Positions 18,360 to 27,012 of a stretch of DNA of 64,000 nucleotides are shown in pieces (the first letter of the stretch is position 1; each line of letters opens with the position of its first letter). Both the position numbers and the translations under genes were made by a program. This DNA comes from CAKZLS01 sp963771545. GTDB taxonomy: Bacteria; Pseudomonadota; Alphaproteobacteria; Rhodospirillales; Defluviicoccaceae. The notes below the pieces were generated by a model that saw only the letters and a program-made list of their open reading frames with translations, ran no database searches and had not been told where the DNA came from. The stretch lies in assembly GCA_963771545.1 (NCBI GenBank), contig CAVYTX010000002.1, positions 1,550,001 to 1,614,000 on the forward strand, written 5' to 3'.

Positions 18360-18842
18360 ATGACAATCAAAGCGGGAGATAAGATTCCATCGGTGACGCT
18401 GATGAAAATGGGGCCCGACGGACCCAAGCCGGTCAACAGCGACGATCTTTTCGCCGGAAAGACGGTAGCGTTTTTCGGCGTCCCCGGCGCCTTTACGCCG
18501 ACGTGTTCGGCCAAGCACCTTCCTGGCTTCGTCGAGAACGCGGATGCCCTGAAGGCGAAGGGTGTCGATACTATCGTTTGCACGGCGGTGAACGACGTGT
18601 TCGTCATGGGCGCCTGGGCCAAGGATCAGAACACCGGCGACAAAGTCGAATTGGTGGCCGATGGCGATGCGGTATTCACTAAGGCGGCGGGTCTGGAACT
18701 GGATCTGACGGGCAAGGGGCTTGGTCTGCGCAATCAGCGGTTCTCGATGATTGTCGAGGATGGCGTGGTCAAGACCTTGAACATCGACCCGGCCGGCGCC
18801 TTCGAGGACACCAGCGCGGAGAAACTGCTTAAACAGCTATAG
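18360..18842 (+). CDS. Peroxiredoxin, Prx5 type
   Basis: 160 residues from ATG 18360, preceded by GGGGG. FFGVPGAFTPTCSAKHLPGF contains the peroxidatic cysteine in the PGAFTPTCS motif that defines the Prx5 subgroup, and GLRNQRFSMIVEDGVV carries the conserved arginine. It reduces peroxides with thiols; no fused glutaredoxin domain is present. A good intrinsic terminator follows 36 bases after the stop codon. Confidence 0.93.
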   Translation: MTIKAGDKIPSVTLMKMGPDGPKPVNSDDLFAGKTVAFFGVPGAFTPTCSAKHLPGFVENADALKAKGVDTIVCTAVNDVFVMGAWAKDQNTGDKVELVADGDAVFTKAAGLELDLTGKGLGLRNQRFSMIVEDGVVKTLNIDPAGAFEDTSAEKLLKQL

Positions 18843-18877
18843 GGCGAGAAACCCGAGAGGGGTGACGAACTCAAGCG

Positions 18878-18903
18878 GGGCCCGTGTCGGGCCCTTTTTT
18901 TTT
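18878..18903 (+). terminator. Rho-independent terminator after the peroxiredoxin gene
   Basis: GGGCCCG (18878-18884), loop TGT, CGGGCCC (18888-18894), then nine T residues (18895-18903). It ends the plus-strand transcript just before the IS1634-type insertion. Confidence 0.92.
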
Positions 18904-18985
18904 ATTTACACAGATCGCCGAGAACCCTTCGACCAAGACCACGCCGTGGCGCTTGGCTAAACCGAACTTTTCATTTCAAATTGGG

Positions 18986-20900
18986 GTAATGCGTTGATTT
19001 GACGTCGGAAAGGCAGTTTTAATCACGTTTTTGTGTCCATGTAATTAGCCCTTGACAACGCATCGACTTTGATTCCCTGTGGCTATGTTCATCGAGATCG
19101 TACCCAATCGCACTTCGCCGCCCGCCGTGCTGCTGCGCGAGAGCTGGCGCGAGGGCGGCAAGGTCAAGAAACGCACCCTGGCCAATCTCTCGAAGCTGCC
19201 GATGCCCGTGGTGCAGGGGCTGCGCACGCTTCTGAAAGGCGGCGTGGCCTTCGCCGATGGCGGCGAGGCCCTGGAGATCCGGCGCGCCCTGCCGCACGGC
19301 GATGTCTCGGCGGTGCTGGGGACGCTGCGGGACGTGGGGCTGGAGCGGCGGCTGGCCGGCGGCAAGCCGGATCCGGGGGAGGGCCGGCTCAAGGATCTGG
19401 CCCTGGCGATGATCGTCGCCCGGGTCATCGCGCCGGGCTCCAAGCTTTCGACCCTGCGCGCGCTGTCGTTGGAGACGGCGAACTCCTCTCTGGGCCTGGT
19501 GCTGGGTCTGGCTGGGGAGGATGCGCCGCCGATCGAGACCCGGGAGATCTATGCGGCGCTGGATTGGCTCGGGGATCAACAGGAGCGCATCGAGAAGAGC
19601 CTGGCCAAGCAACACCTGGGTGACGGCACCCTGGTGCTCTACGACGTCAGCTCGTCTTATCTGGAGGGGCGCTGTTGCGAATTGGCCCGGTTCGGCTATA
19701 GCCGCGACAAGCGCGGTGACCGGCCGCAGATCGTCTACGGCCTGCTCTGCGACCGTCATGGCTGTCCGGTGGCGATCGAGGCCTTCTCGGGCGAGACCGG
19801 CGACCCCTCGACACTCCAGGCTCAGGTCGCCAAGCTCAAGCAGCGTTTTGGGCTGGCGCGGGTGGTGGTGGTCGGCGATCGCGGCCTGATCACCGAGGCG
19901 CGCATCCGCGAGGACTTGCAGCCCGCCGGGCTCGACTGGATCACCGCGCTCAGGGCACCGCGGATCCGGGCTCTGATCGATGCCGGTCCCTTACAGCTCG
20001 ATCTCTTCGACGATCAAACCGACTTGGCCGAGATCACCTCGTCCGATTATCCGGGCGAGCGTTTGGTCGTTTGCCGCAACGCCGTCCTGGCCAAGGAACG
20101 CGCGCGCAAGCGCAGCGAACTCCTGGCCGCCACCGAGCGCGCCCTTTCGCGCATCGCCATGGCCACCGGGCGCAAGCGCCGGCCGTTGCGCGGCAAGGCC
20201 GAGATCGGCCTCGAAGTGGGAAAGGTCATCGACAAGCACAAGATGGCCAAGCACTTCGAGATCACCATCACAGAAGACAGCTTCACCTATCGGCGCCGCA
20301 ACGAGGCCATTGCCGCCGAGGCCCGGCTCGACGGCCTCTACGTCATCCGCTCCAACCTGCCCAAACAGGCGATGAGCGCCGAGGACCTTGTCGCAAGCTA
20401 CAAATCCCTGGCCCAGGTCGAGCGCGCCTTTCGCGCCATGAAGTCCGTCGACCTGCAGATCCGGCCGGTCTATCACTGGCTCGCCCCCCGGGTCCGCGCC
20501 CACCTCTTCTTGTGCATGCTGGCCTATCATGTCGAATGGCACATGCGCGAGCGCCTCAAGCCGATCCTCTACGCCGACCACGACAAGGCCGCCGCCGAAG
20601 CCGAACGCTCCTCCATCGTCGCCCCGCTCGAGCCCTCCCCGGCGGCCAAGCGCAAACGCAGCCGCCACCGCACCGACAAGGGCACCCCGCTCACCTCACT
20701 GCGGGACCTCCTGCGCCATCTCGCCACCCTGACCCTCAACAGCGTCAGCACCCCGGTCAACCCGAACTACAGCTTCACCGTCACCGCAACACCCACGGAC
20801 TTACAAAGGAGCGCTTTCGAGCTTCTCGGCGTCAAGCCGATTTGTGTCCAGTAGAGAAGCAACCGGAAACCGGAGTAACTGTTCCCGATCAATGCCTTAC
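18986..20900 (+). mobile_element. IS1634-family insertion sequence
   Basis: The transposase at 19085 defines the element. Possible imperfect ends are GTAATGCGTTGAT (18986-18998) and the inverted ATCAATGCCTTAC (20888-20900), matching at 11 of 13 positions, which would give about 1.9 kb, a normal length for the family. No target duplication was recognised, so the ends are tentative. Confidence 0.5.
19085..20854 (+). CDS. IS1634-family transposase
   Basis: 589 residues from ATG 19085 (a GTG at 19079 would add two). FIEIVPNRTSPPAVLLRESW and KRTLANLSKLP are the conserved N-terminal features of this family. The DDE catalytic core is visible as LVLYDVSSSYLEG (first Asp), VVVGDRGLITEARI (second Asp) and the C-terminal YKSLAQVERAFRAMKSVDLQ with the Glu in the YxxLxxVExxFR pattern. 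HLFLCMLAYHVEWHMRERL closes the core. No frameshift or stop, so the protein appears intact and the element may be active. Confidence 0.9.
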   Translation: MFIEIVPNRTSPPAVLLRESWREGGKVKKRTLANLSKLPMPVVQGLRTLLKGGVAFADGGEALEIRRALPHGDVSAVLGTLRDVGLERRLAGGKPDPGEGRLKDLALAMIVARVIAPGSKLSTLRALSLETANSSLGLVLGLAGEDAPPIETREIYAALDWLGDQQERIEKSLAKQHLGDGTLVLYDVSSSYLEGRCCELARFGYSRDKRGDRPQIVYGLLCDRHGCPVAIEAFSGETGDPSTLQAQVAKLKQRFGLARVVVVGDRGLITEARIREDLQPAGLDWITALRAPRIRALIDAGPLQLDLFDDQTDLAEITSSDYPGERLVVCRNAVLAKERARKRSELLAATERALSRIAMATGRKRRPLRGKAEIGLEVGKVIDKHKMAKHFEITITEDSFTYRRRNEAIAAEARLDGLYVIRSNLPKQAMSAEDLVASYKSLAQVERAFRAMKSVDLQIRPVYHWLAPRVRAHLFLCMLAYHVEWHMRERLKPILYADHDKAAAEAERSSIVAPLEPSPAAKRKRSRHRTDKGTPLTSLRDLLRHLATLTLNSVSTPVNPNYSFTVTATPTDLQRSAFELLGVKPICVQ

Positions 20901-20925
20901 GCAGGAACAAAGAAAAAAGTTCGGG

Positions 20926-21405
20926 CTAAACGGCGCGAAACTCCCCATTCCCCGCCATATCGAGCAAGGACGGGCCGGCGGCCCTGGCAACTTCTTCGGC
21001 GCGACGCTTTCCCGCCACATAGGGCTTGAAGGCCATGTCCTGAATCAGGATATGGTGGCGCAACCAGTCCGTCAGATACTCAAGCAGTTCGCTCGCCATC
21101 TCCGGATCTCCGGCGTCCCGGAACCGTTTGCGGACGCGTCGGATATACACGGCGAAACCTTGATGCTCCGAATGGTGGAAGGACCACTCCGGGAACCCGC
21201 ACGCGGCCATGACCCGTTCCTCGCGGGCAAAATGATGCCGGCCATACAGCAGCAGGGTATCGAGAACCGCATGGATGGTCCGTTGGGAGTCCTTTTCATC
21301 CCGAATGTCATGCAGAAGATCGATGATTCTAATGAGACACTTATGATCGGAATCGAGCGTGGAAACTCCGACACTCATCTCCTTTGACCATTGAAAATAC
21401 GACAT
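20926..21405 (-). CDS. Bacteriohemerythrin
   Basis: 159 residues with the di-iron ligand set of hemerythrins: DSDHKCLIRIIDLLHDI, YGRHHFAREERVMAACGF, HSEHQGFAVYI and WLRHHILIQDMAFKPYV. Single-domain bacterial hemerythrins bind oxygen reversibly and are used for oxygen delivery or sensing. The final 25 or so residues extend past the four-helix bundle. Its 3' end lies close to the IS1634-type insertion, about 70 bases from the transposase stop. Confidence 0.92.
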   Translation of the reverse strand: MSYFQWSKEMSVGVSTLDSDHKCLIRIIDLLHDIRDEKDSQRTIHAVLDTLLLYGRHHFAREERVMAACGFPEWSFHHSEHQGFAVYIRRVRKRFRDAGDPEMASELLEYLTDWLRHHILIQDMAFKPYVAGKRRAEEVARAAGPSLLDMAGNGEFRAV

Positions 21406-21558
21406 TGTAGAACACCTCTTTGCCGCCGATTCAATATGTCCAACGCGAATCGACAGTGGAAAGACTGTAGCACGGCGCCCGGCCCGGTAACCATTAAAAA
21501 AATACCATTATTGACTCGAAACCGCGAACCGGCTGGCGAGTGGTTTCACATTGGGTCC

Positions 21559-22053
21559 CTAACCGTGAGCGTTGGTATTGACCCGGCGCGCCGCCGTCCC
21601 CGCCAACCGATCCGCGCGCTCGTTTTCGGCATGTCCGGCGTGCCCCCTGACCCAGCGCCACTCGACCCGATGCCGGGCGAGCGCCCCATCCAGCTTTTGC
21701 CAGAGATCGACGTTCTTCACCGGTTTTTTGGCGGCGGTTTTCCAACCGTTGCGTTTCCAGTTGTGGATCCACTTGGTGATTCCGTCGCGGACATAGGTGC
21801 TGTCGGTATGGACGCGAACCGTTGAATTCCGTTTCAACGCGGCGAGGCCCTCAATGGCGGCCGTCAGTTCCATGCGATTGTTGGTGGTTTCCATTTCGCC
21901 GCCACTGAGCTCCTTTTCGACCCCCCGCCATTTCAGGATGACCCCCCACCCCCCGGGGCCGGGATTGCCCAGGCACGCCCCGTCGGAGAAGATATCGATA
22001 ACGCCATCGTCACCGCCATCGTCAATGTCATCTTGGGCTTTCGCCGCCGTCAC
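21559..22053 (-). CDS. rnhA: Ribonuclease HI
   Basis: 164 residues from GTG 22053, whose GTGA overlaps the thrB stop. Catalytic acidic residues are all seen: FSDGACLGNPGPGGWG, TTNNRMELTAAIEGL, VHTDSTYVRDGITKW and RGHAGHAENERADRLA. It degrades RNA in RNA-DNA hybrids such as R-loops and Okazaki primers. A frame extending upstream to 22161 is the antisense-type continuation inside thrB. The N-terminus is slightly longer than in E. coli and acidic. Confidence 0.95.
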   Translation of the reverse strand: MTAAKAQDDIDDGGDDGVIDIFSDGACLGNPGPGGWGVILKWRGVEKELSGGEMETTNNRMELTAAIEGLAALKRNSTVRVHTDSTYVRDGITKWIHNWKRNGWKTAAKKPVKNVDLWQKLDGALARHRVEWRWVRGHAGHAENERADRLAGTAARRVNTNAHG

Positions 22054-23009
22054 AGTCCGTACCCCGCGAAGCTTCGCACACCCCGGTGGAACCGCATCTT
22101 GCGGATATATTCGATGGGGTTTTTCGGCGTGACCAGGGCACCCGAGGGGGTATTCAGCCAATCATACAGCCTCGTCAGCAAGAAGCGCATGGCGGCGCCG
22201 CGGGCCAGCACCGGCAGCGCGTCGAGTTCGTCGTCCGAAAGCGGCCGCACGTCGCGATAGGCGTTCACCAGGCGGCGCGCCTTGGTGATGTTGAAGCTGC
22301 CGTCGGGCTCGAAGCACCAGGAATTCAGGCAGACGGCGAGATCGTAGGCGAAGAAATCGCTGCACGCGAAGTAGAAGTCGATAATCCCCGAAAGGCGGTC
22401 GCTGTCGAAAAATACATTGTCGGGAAAAAGATCGGCGTGAATGACGCCGGCCGGCAGCGCTTCCGGCCACTCCTTTTCCAGAGCCCTCAGTTCGTCGTCC
22501 AATTCCATGACCAGATCGGCCGCGACGCCGTCGCCGGACGCGGTCGCGGCCGTGAACAGCGGACGCCACCCGGCGACGGAGAGGTCGTTCGCCCGGGTCA
22601 TGGGGAAATCGGCGCAGGCAAGATGCATGCGGGCCATCGCCTCTCCCAGGGCCGCGCAGTGCGTGAGCGTCGGCCGCCGGGGCCACATGCCCTTCAGAAA
22701 GGTCACGATCACCGCCGCGCGGCCCGCGAGGCTCCTCAACGCCGTTCCGTCCCGGCCGCGGACCGGCGTCGGACAGGGTATGCCGCGTTCGGCAAGATGC
22801 TCCATGAGGCCGAGGAAGAACGGCAGGTCCTCCACCTTCACCCGCTTTTCGTAGAGTGTGAGAATAAAGGTCCCGGCGTCGGTGACGAGCATGTAGTTGG
22901 TGTTCTCGATGCCCTCGGCGATGCCCTTGCAGGCGACAACCTGGCCGATGTCGTAGCCGGCGACGAAGCTCGCGACCTCCTCATCGGTGATTTCGGTATA
23001 AACGGCCAT
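22050..23009 (-). CDS. thrB: Homoserine kinase (APH-fold)
   Basis: 319 residues from ATG 23009. MAVYTEITDEEVASFVAGYD is the classical start of the alphaproteobacterial ThrB, which has an aminoglycoside-phosphotransferase fold rather than the GHMP fold. GIENTNYMLVTDAGTFILTLYE, PAGVIHADLFPDNVFF (catalytic Asp) and GIIDFYFACSDFFAYDLAV are diagnostic. It phosphorylates homoserine for threonine synthase at 12691. It overlaps rnhA by four bases; the thrB-rnhA pair is conserved in many alphaproteobacteria. Confidence 0.95.
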   Translation of the reverse strand: MAVYTEITDEEVASFVAGYDIGQVVACKGIAEGIENTNYMLVTDAGTFILTLYEKRVKVEDLPFFLGLMEHLAERGIPCPTPVRGRDGTALRSLAGRAAVIVTFLKGMWPRRPTLTHCAALGEAMARMHLACADFPMTRANDLSVAGWRPLFTAATASGDGVAADLVMELDDELRALEKEWPEALPAGVIHADLFPDNVFFDSDRLSGIIDFYFACSDFFAYDLAVCLNSWCFEPDGSFNITKARRLVNAYRDVRPLSDDELDALPVLARGAAMRFLLTRLYDWLNTPSGALVTPKNPIEYIRKMRFHRGVRSFAGYGL

Positions 23010-23175
23010 TCGTCGTTCCGACCCAGGTGAGCGTCCCAACCATAGGCTTTGACGCGCGTTTCGCAAGTGCGCACCATGGTTTTCGAACGACGGAACCGGC
23101 TTGTTCTGGCAAGCGCTGTCATTTAGAGTCCGGACCTCAAGCAGCTCCAGAGACCCCATCAAAGAAAGATCGATC

Positions 23176-23415
23176 ATGCCCGATGCCGTCAGCCCGCAGA
23201 AATCTCCGTATGCCGTTCCGGTCGAGGCCGGACGCAAATATGCGTGGTGCGCGTGCGGACGCAGCGCCACGCAGCCATTCTGCGATGGCACTCATAAGGA
23301 AACCGGTTTCAATCCGGTGGTGTTCAAGGCGGACAAATCGGAAATCGTCTATCTGTGCGGATGCAAGCACACGGCGAATCCGCCTTTCTGCGACGGCACC
23401 CACGAAACCCTGTGA
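23176..23415 (+). CDS. CDGSH iron-sulfur domain protein, two domains
   Basis: 79 residues from ATG 23176 (AAAGAAAGATCG upstream). Two iron-sulfur motifs of the C-X-C-X2-(S/T)-X3-P-X-C-D-G-(S/T/A)-H type appear: CACGRSATQPFCDGTH and CGCKHTANPPFCDGTH. Each binds a [2Fe-2S] cluster with three Cys and one His. Small bacterial members are electron-transfer or cluster-transfer proteins of unclear partner. The stop overlaps the GTG start of the lipoprotein gene (GTGA). Confidence 0.92.
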   Translation: MPDAVSPQKSPYAVPVEAGRKYAWCACGRSATQPFCDGTHKETGFNPVVFKADKSEIVYLCGCKHTANPPFCDGTHETL

Positions 23416-23993
23416 GCACTTACCGGACCATTGGTGGCGGGACGATCGGCGCTGCGCTGATCGCGCTGGCCATCCTCGGCGTCGCTGGATGCAGTTCCGA
23501 CGACGAGCCGCCGCCCAAACGGATTTGTCCGCAAATTTCAGCTCTGGGCGACGCTGCGGCAATGACCAGGTTCGCCGAGGGGAGCGGAAAGGACCTGACC
23601 GATGTGGATCACGAGGTCAAGATCGTCGATATCCGGTTCAGTTGCCAATACACCCAGGGTGAGAACGCCAACCCCGTCCTGATGATCGCCATCGCCCCGG
23701 TATTCGAAGCCAGCCGGGGACCGGCGAACACCGATCGCGAGGCTCGGTTCAATTACTTCGTGGCCATCGCCGATCCGCAGCGAACCATCCTCAACAAACA
23801 GACCTTCGATATGCAGGTCGCGTTTCCCGGCAACCGTTCGCGCGTGACCGCCTCCCCCGACGATCCGCCCGTGACCATCGATATTCCCCCGGTCTCGGGC
23901 CGTTCGGGAACCGATTACCATGTTTTCGTCGGCCTCCAGCTATCGCCGGAAGAGCTTGAATACAACCGCCGGCGTCGCGGCGCGGTACAATAG
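23412..23993 (+). CDS. Hypothetical lipoprotein
   Basis: 193 residues from GTG 23412, translationally coupled to the CDGSH gene by a 4-base overlap. The signal sequence with lipobox (IGAALIALAILGVAGCSSDD) indicates lipidation at the cysteine and attachment in the periplasm. The mature part has KIVDIRFSCQYT and a VDIPP-type C-terminal beta-rich stretch seen in small alphaproteobacterial lipoproteins annotated as hypothetical. No known enzymatic motif. Downstream gcvT starts after 165 bases. Confidence 0.75.
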   Translation: MSTYRTIGGGTIGAALIALAILGVAGCSSDDEPPPKRICPQISALGDAAAMTRFAEGSGKDLTDVDHEVKIVDIRFSCQYTQGENANPVLMIAIAPVFEASRGPANTDREARFNYFVAIADPQRTILNKQTFDMQVAFPGNRSRVTASPDDPPVTIDIPPVSGRSGTDYHVFVGLQLSPEELEYNRRRRGAVQ

Positions 23994-24158
23994 AGATTGG
24001 GGCTGTATTGACGTCGAAGTCCCACTCGATACACTGCGACCGACGGGGAGCCGCACGGCGCATCGAGGAGAGGGTCTCGCGATGCGATCGCAAACGAGAC
24101 AGCGGATGTTTATTCTGGCAATGTCCAATCGACGCTCAGCAAATTCGTGGAGAACCGA

Positions 24159-25268
24159 GTGACCGACGCTTCCAGCCCGCCGCTTAAACAGACACCGCTC
24201 CACGCCTTGCATCGAAAACACGGCGCCAAGATGGTCCCGTTCGCCGGCTATGAGATGCCGCTTCAATTCAAGGGCATCATCGCCGAACACCTTCACACCC
24301 GCGAGCAGGCCGCCTTGTTTGACGTTTCGCACATGGGGCAGGCTTTTATCCGCGGCGAAGGCGCGGCCGCGTCGCTCGAGAAGCTCGTTGTCGGCGACCT
24401 GCGGGACGTCCAGACCGGCAGTGTACGCTATACGCTTTTGACCAACGACTGCGGCGGCATCATCGACGACCTCATGGTCATCCAGGGCGGCTACTACCTC
24501 GTACTGGTGGTCAATGCGTCGCGCAAGGAGATCGACTTCGCGCATATTCGAGCGCATCTGGATCCGGAGTTCGAACTGGAGCCATGGGATGATCGAGCGC
24601 TTCTCGCCCTGCAAGGCCCAATGGCGGCGACGATCATGGCGCGAATGGCGCCGGCCAGCCGGCACATGACGTTCATGAGCATGGAGAATCTCAAGGTCGG
24701 CGACGTCAGGTGCGGCGTCACGCGGTCCGGCTACACCGGCGAGGACGGTTATGAAATCACCGTTCCGGCCGAGAACGCCGAGGACATGGTGGAAGAGCTG
24801 CTGGCGGAGCCGGAGGTTCTGCCCGCCGGCCTCGGAGCGCGCGACACACTCAGGCTGGAAGCGGGTCTGTGCCTCTATGGCAACGACATCGACGAAACGA
24901 CGACGCCAGTGGAAGCCGGGCTTGCCTGGACCATCAACAAGCGGCGTCGCCAGGAGGGTGGATTCCCCGGCGACGAGATCATCCTCCGCCAACTCATGGA
25001 GGGGCCACCGCGCCGCCGGGTGGGCATCCAGATCGACGGCAAGGCGGTGGCCCGCGCCGGCACCGGGATCACGGACCGTTGGGGAAAGGCGCTGGGCACC
25101 GTGACCAGCGGCGGCTTTGGCCCTTCGGTGGGCGGCCCCATCGCCATGGGGTACGTGGACGCCGAACACGCCGCCGCCAATACCGTGGTCAACGTGGTCG
25201 TCAGGAACAAACCCATCGCCGCGCGGATTGTGAAATTGCCCTTCGTTCCACATCGTTACGCAAAATAA
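24159..25268 (+). CDS. gcvT: Glycine cleavage system T protein (aminomethyltransferase)
   Basis: 369 residues from GTG 24159, with GGAG six bases upstream; an alternative GTG at 24147 has no such site. Motifs: TPLHALHRKHGAKMVPFAGY, ALFDVSHMGQ, the folate-binding region ending SVRYTLLTNDCGGIIDDLMV, RSGYTGEDGYEI, and KPPIAARIVKLPF-like C-terminus. T protein transfers the methylene group of glycine from the lipoyl arm to tetrahydrofolate. First gene of gcvT-H-PA-PB. A 6-bp inverted repeat (24074-24079 with 24095-24100) lies in its leader, but the glycine riboswitch core was not seen. Confidence 0.94.
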   Translation: MTDASSPPLKQTPLHALHRKHGAKMVPFAGYEMPLQFKGIIAEHLHTREQAALFDVSHMGQAFIRGEGAAASLEKLVVGDLRDVQTGSVRYTLLTNDCGGIIDDLMVIQGGYYLVLVVNASRKEIDFAHIRAHLDPEFELEPWDDRALLALQGPMAATIMARMAPASRHMTFMSMENLKVGDVRCGVTRSGYTGEDGYEITVPAENAEDMVEELLAEPEVLPAGLGARDTLRLEAGLCLYGNDIDETTTPVEAGLAWTINKRRRQEGGFPGDEIILRQLMEGPPRRRVGIQIDGKAVARAGTGITDRWGKALGTVTSGGFGPSVGGPIAMGYVDAEHAAANTVVNVVVRNKPIAARIVKLPFVPHRYAK

Positions 25269-25288
25269 AAGCAGGGGAGACTGTTCTG

Positions 25289-25666
25289 ATGGCAAAGCTC
25301 CATTTCACGAATGAGCATGAATGGATCCGGGTGGACGGCGACATCGGCACCGTCGGCATTACCGATTATGCCCAGGGACAATTGGGCGACGTGGTGTTCG
25401 TCGAACTGCCGCACGTCGGAACCCAGTTGGAGCGCGGCGGCGACGCCGGCGTGGTCGAGTCGGTAAAGGCCGCGAGCGAAATCTACGCGCCCGTCAGCGG
25501 CGAAGTGGTTGAGGTCAACGAAGACCTTGCCGACGCCCCGGGCAAGGTGAACGGGTCCGCCCAGACGGACGGCTGGTTCTTCAAGATCAAGCTGGCCGAC
25601 CCCGCCGAACTCGACGGCCTGATGGACACCGCCGCCTACAAAGACCTCGTGGCGAGCCTCGAGTAA
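25289..25666 (+). CDS. gcvH: Glycine cleavage system H protein
   Basis: 125 residues from ATG 25289, with GGGGAG upstream. KLHFTNEHEWIRVDGDIGTV is the family N-terminus; GVVESVKAASEIYAPVSGEV holds the lipoylated lysine. H protein carries the aminomethyl group between P, T and L proteins. It lies 20 bases after gcvT and its TAA overlaps the gcvPA ATG by one base, so the set is a tight operon. Confidence 0.96.
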   Translation: MAKLHFTNEHEWIRVDGDIGTVGITDYAQGQLGDVVFVELPHVGTQLERGGDAGVVESVKAASEIYAPVSGEVVEVNEDLADAPGKVNGSAQTDGWFFKIKLADPAELDGLMDTAAYKDLVASLE

Positions 25667-27012
25667 TGCGCTACCTGCCCCTGACCGATGAAGACCGCCG
25701 GCAAATGCTCTCCGTGATCGGCGTCGATTCCGTCGAGGCCCTGTTCCGCGATGTCCCCGCCGACGCGCTGCTGTCCGAGCCCGTGGCGCTTCCGGGCACC
25801 CAGGGGGAAATGGCGGTGGAACGGGCCTTCCGGGCGTTCGCCGCCGCCAACCTCAGCCCGTCGAGCGCGCCGACATTTCTCGGCGGCGGCGCCTACCGCC
25901 ATCACATCCCGGCGACCGTGGATCACCTGATCCAGCGCGGCGAATTCCTCACCGCCTACACCCCTTATCAACCGGAAGTGGCGCAGGGAACGCTGCAGTA
26001 TCTGTTCGAGTTCCAGACCCAGGTGGCGCTGCTCACCGGCATGGACGTGGCCAACGCGTCGATGTACGACGGCGCCACCGCGTGCGCCGAAGCGGTGATG
26101 ATGGCGACCCGCGCGCGCAAGCGGCGCCGCGTGGTGATTTCCGGGGGCCTGCATCCGCACTACCGCGAAACCTCGGCCACGTACGGCACGTTCACCGACC
26201 TCGACATCCATGCCCTGCCGCCCGACTGGCGGGGAACGGAGGACGCCGGCGCGGCCATCGACTGCGACACCGCGTGCGTGGTGGTTCAATACCCCGATTT
26301 CTTCGGACGCGTCCGCGACCATGCCGCGCTCGCCGAGGCCTGTCACGCCGCCGGCGCGCTGCTGGTGGTGGTGGTCACCGAGGCCGTGGCGTTGGGCCTG
26401 TTGACGCCGCCGGGGCAGATGGGCGCCGATATCGTCGCCGGCGAGGGCCAGTCGCTGGGCAACGCCGCCAGCTTTGGCGGTCCCACCGTGGGGCTGATGG
26501 CCGTGCGCGGCGCCTTCTTGCGGCAGATGCCGGGACGGCTGGCGGGCCAGACGGTGGACGTGGACGGCCGGCGCGGCTTCGTGTTGACGCTGTCGACCCG
26601 GGAGCAGCACATCCGCCGGGAAAAGGCCACGAGCAACATCTGCACCAACTCGGGGCTCTGCGCCCTCGCCTTCACCATCCACCTCACGCTGCTCGGCGAA
26701 CGGGGCCTGGTCCGGCTGGCGGAACTGAATCACGCGGGCGCCGTCGACCTGGCTGGCCGGCTGGCGGCGATGGACGGCGTCGACGTGCTCAACGATACCT
26801 TCTTCAACGAGTTTACCGTGCGCCTTCCCAAGCCGGCGGCGCCCGTGGTGGACGCTCTGGCCGAAACCGGCGTTCTCGGCGGCATCCCCGTCTCCCGCCT
26901 CTATCCGGGAGATCCTGAGCTGGAAAACCTGCTTCTGGTGGCGGTCACCGAACTGAACACCGGCGAGGATATGGACGCGTTGATTTCGGCGCTCACGGAG
27001 GCATTGACATGA
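25666..27012 (+). CDS. gcvPA: Glycine dehydrogenase (decarboxylating) subunit 1
   Basis: 448 residues. RYLPLTDEDRRQMLSVIGV, FLGGGAYRHHIPATVDHL, FLTAYTPYQPEVAQGTLQ, and YDGATACAEAVMMATR are standard for the alpha subunit of the split P protein, which decarboxylates glycine with PLP together with subunit 2. GEGQSLGNAASFGGPTVG and REQHIRREKATSNICTN are intact. Overlaps gcvH by one base and gcvPB by four. The two-gene form of P protein is common in alphaproteobacteria and Gram-positives. Confidence 0.95.
   Translation: MRYLPLTDEDRRQMLSVIGVDSVEALFRDVPADALLSEPVALPGTQGEMAVERAFRAFAAANLSPSSAPTFLGGGAYRHHIPATVDHLIQRGEFLTAYTPYQPEVAQGTLQYLFEFQTQVALLTGMDVANASMYDGATACAEAVMMATRARKRRRVVISGGLHPHYRETSATYGTFTDLDIHALPPDWRGTEDAGAAIDCDTACVVVQYPDFFGRVRDHAALAEACHAAGALLVVVVTEAVALGLLTPPGQMGADIVAGEGQSLGNAASFGGPTVGLMAVRGAFLRQMPGRLAGQTVDVDGRRGFVLTLSTREQHIRREKATSNICTNSGLCALAFTIHLTLLGERGLVRLAELNHAGAVDLAGRLAAMDGVDVLNDTFFNEFTVRLPKPAAPVVDALAETGVLGGIPVSRLYPGDPELENLLLVAVTELNTGEDMDALISALTEALT

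Noticed and set aside
19031..20854. TTGTGTCCA at both ends of the IS1634-type element as terminal repeats
   Set aside because: The two copies are in direct, not inverted, orientation, and the right one is inside the transposase coding end.
23994..24158. Glycine riboswitch upstream of gcvT
   Set aside because: The conserved aptamer elements were not found; only a 6-bp inverted repeat is present.
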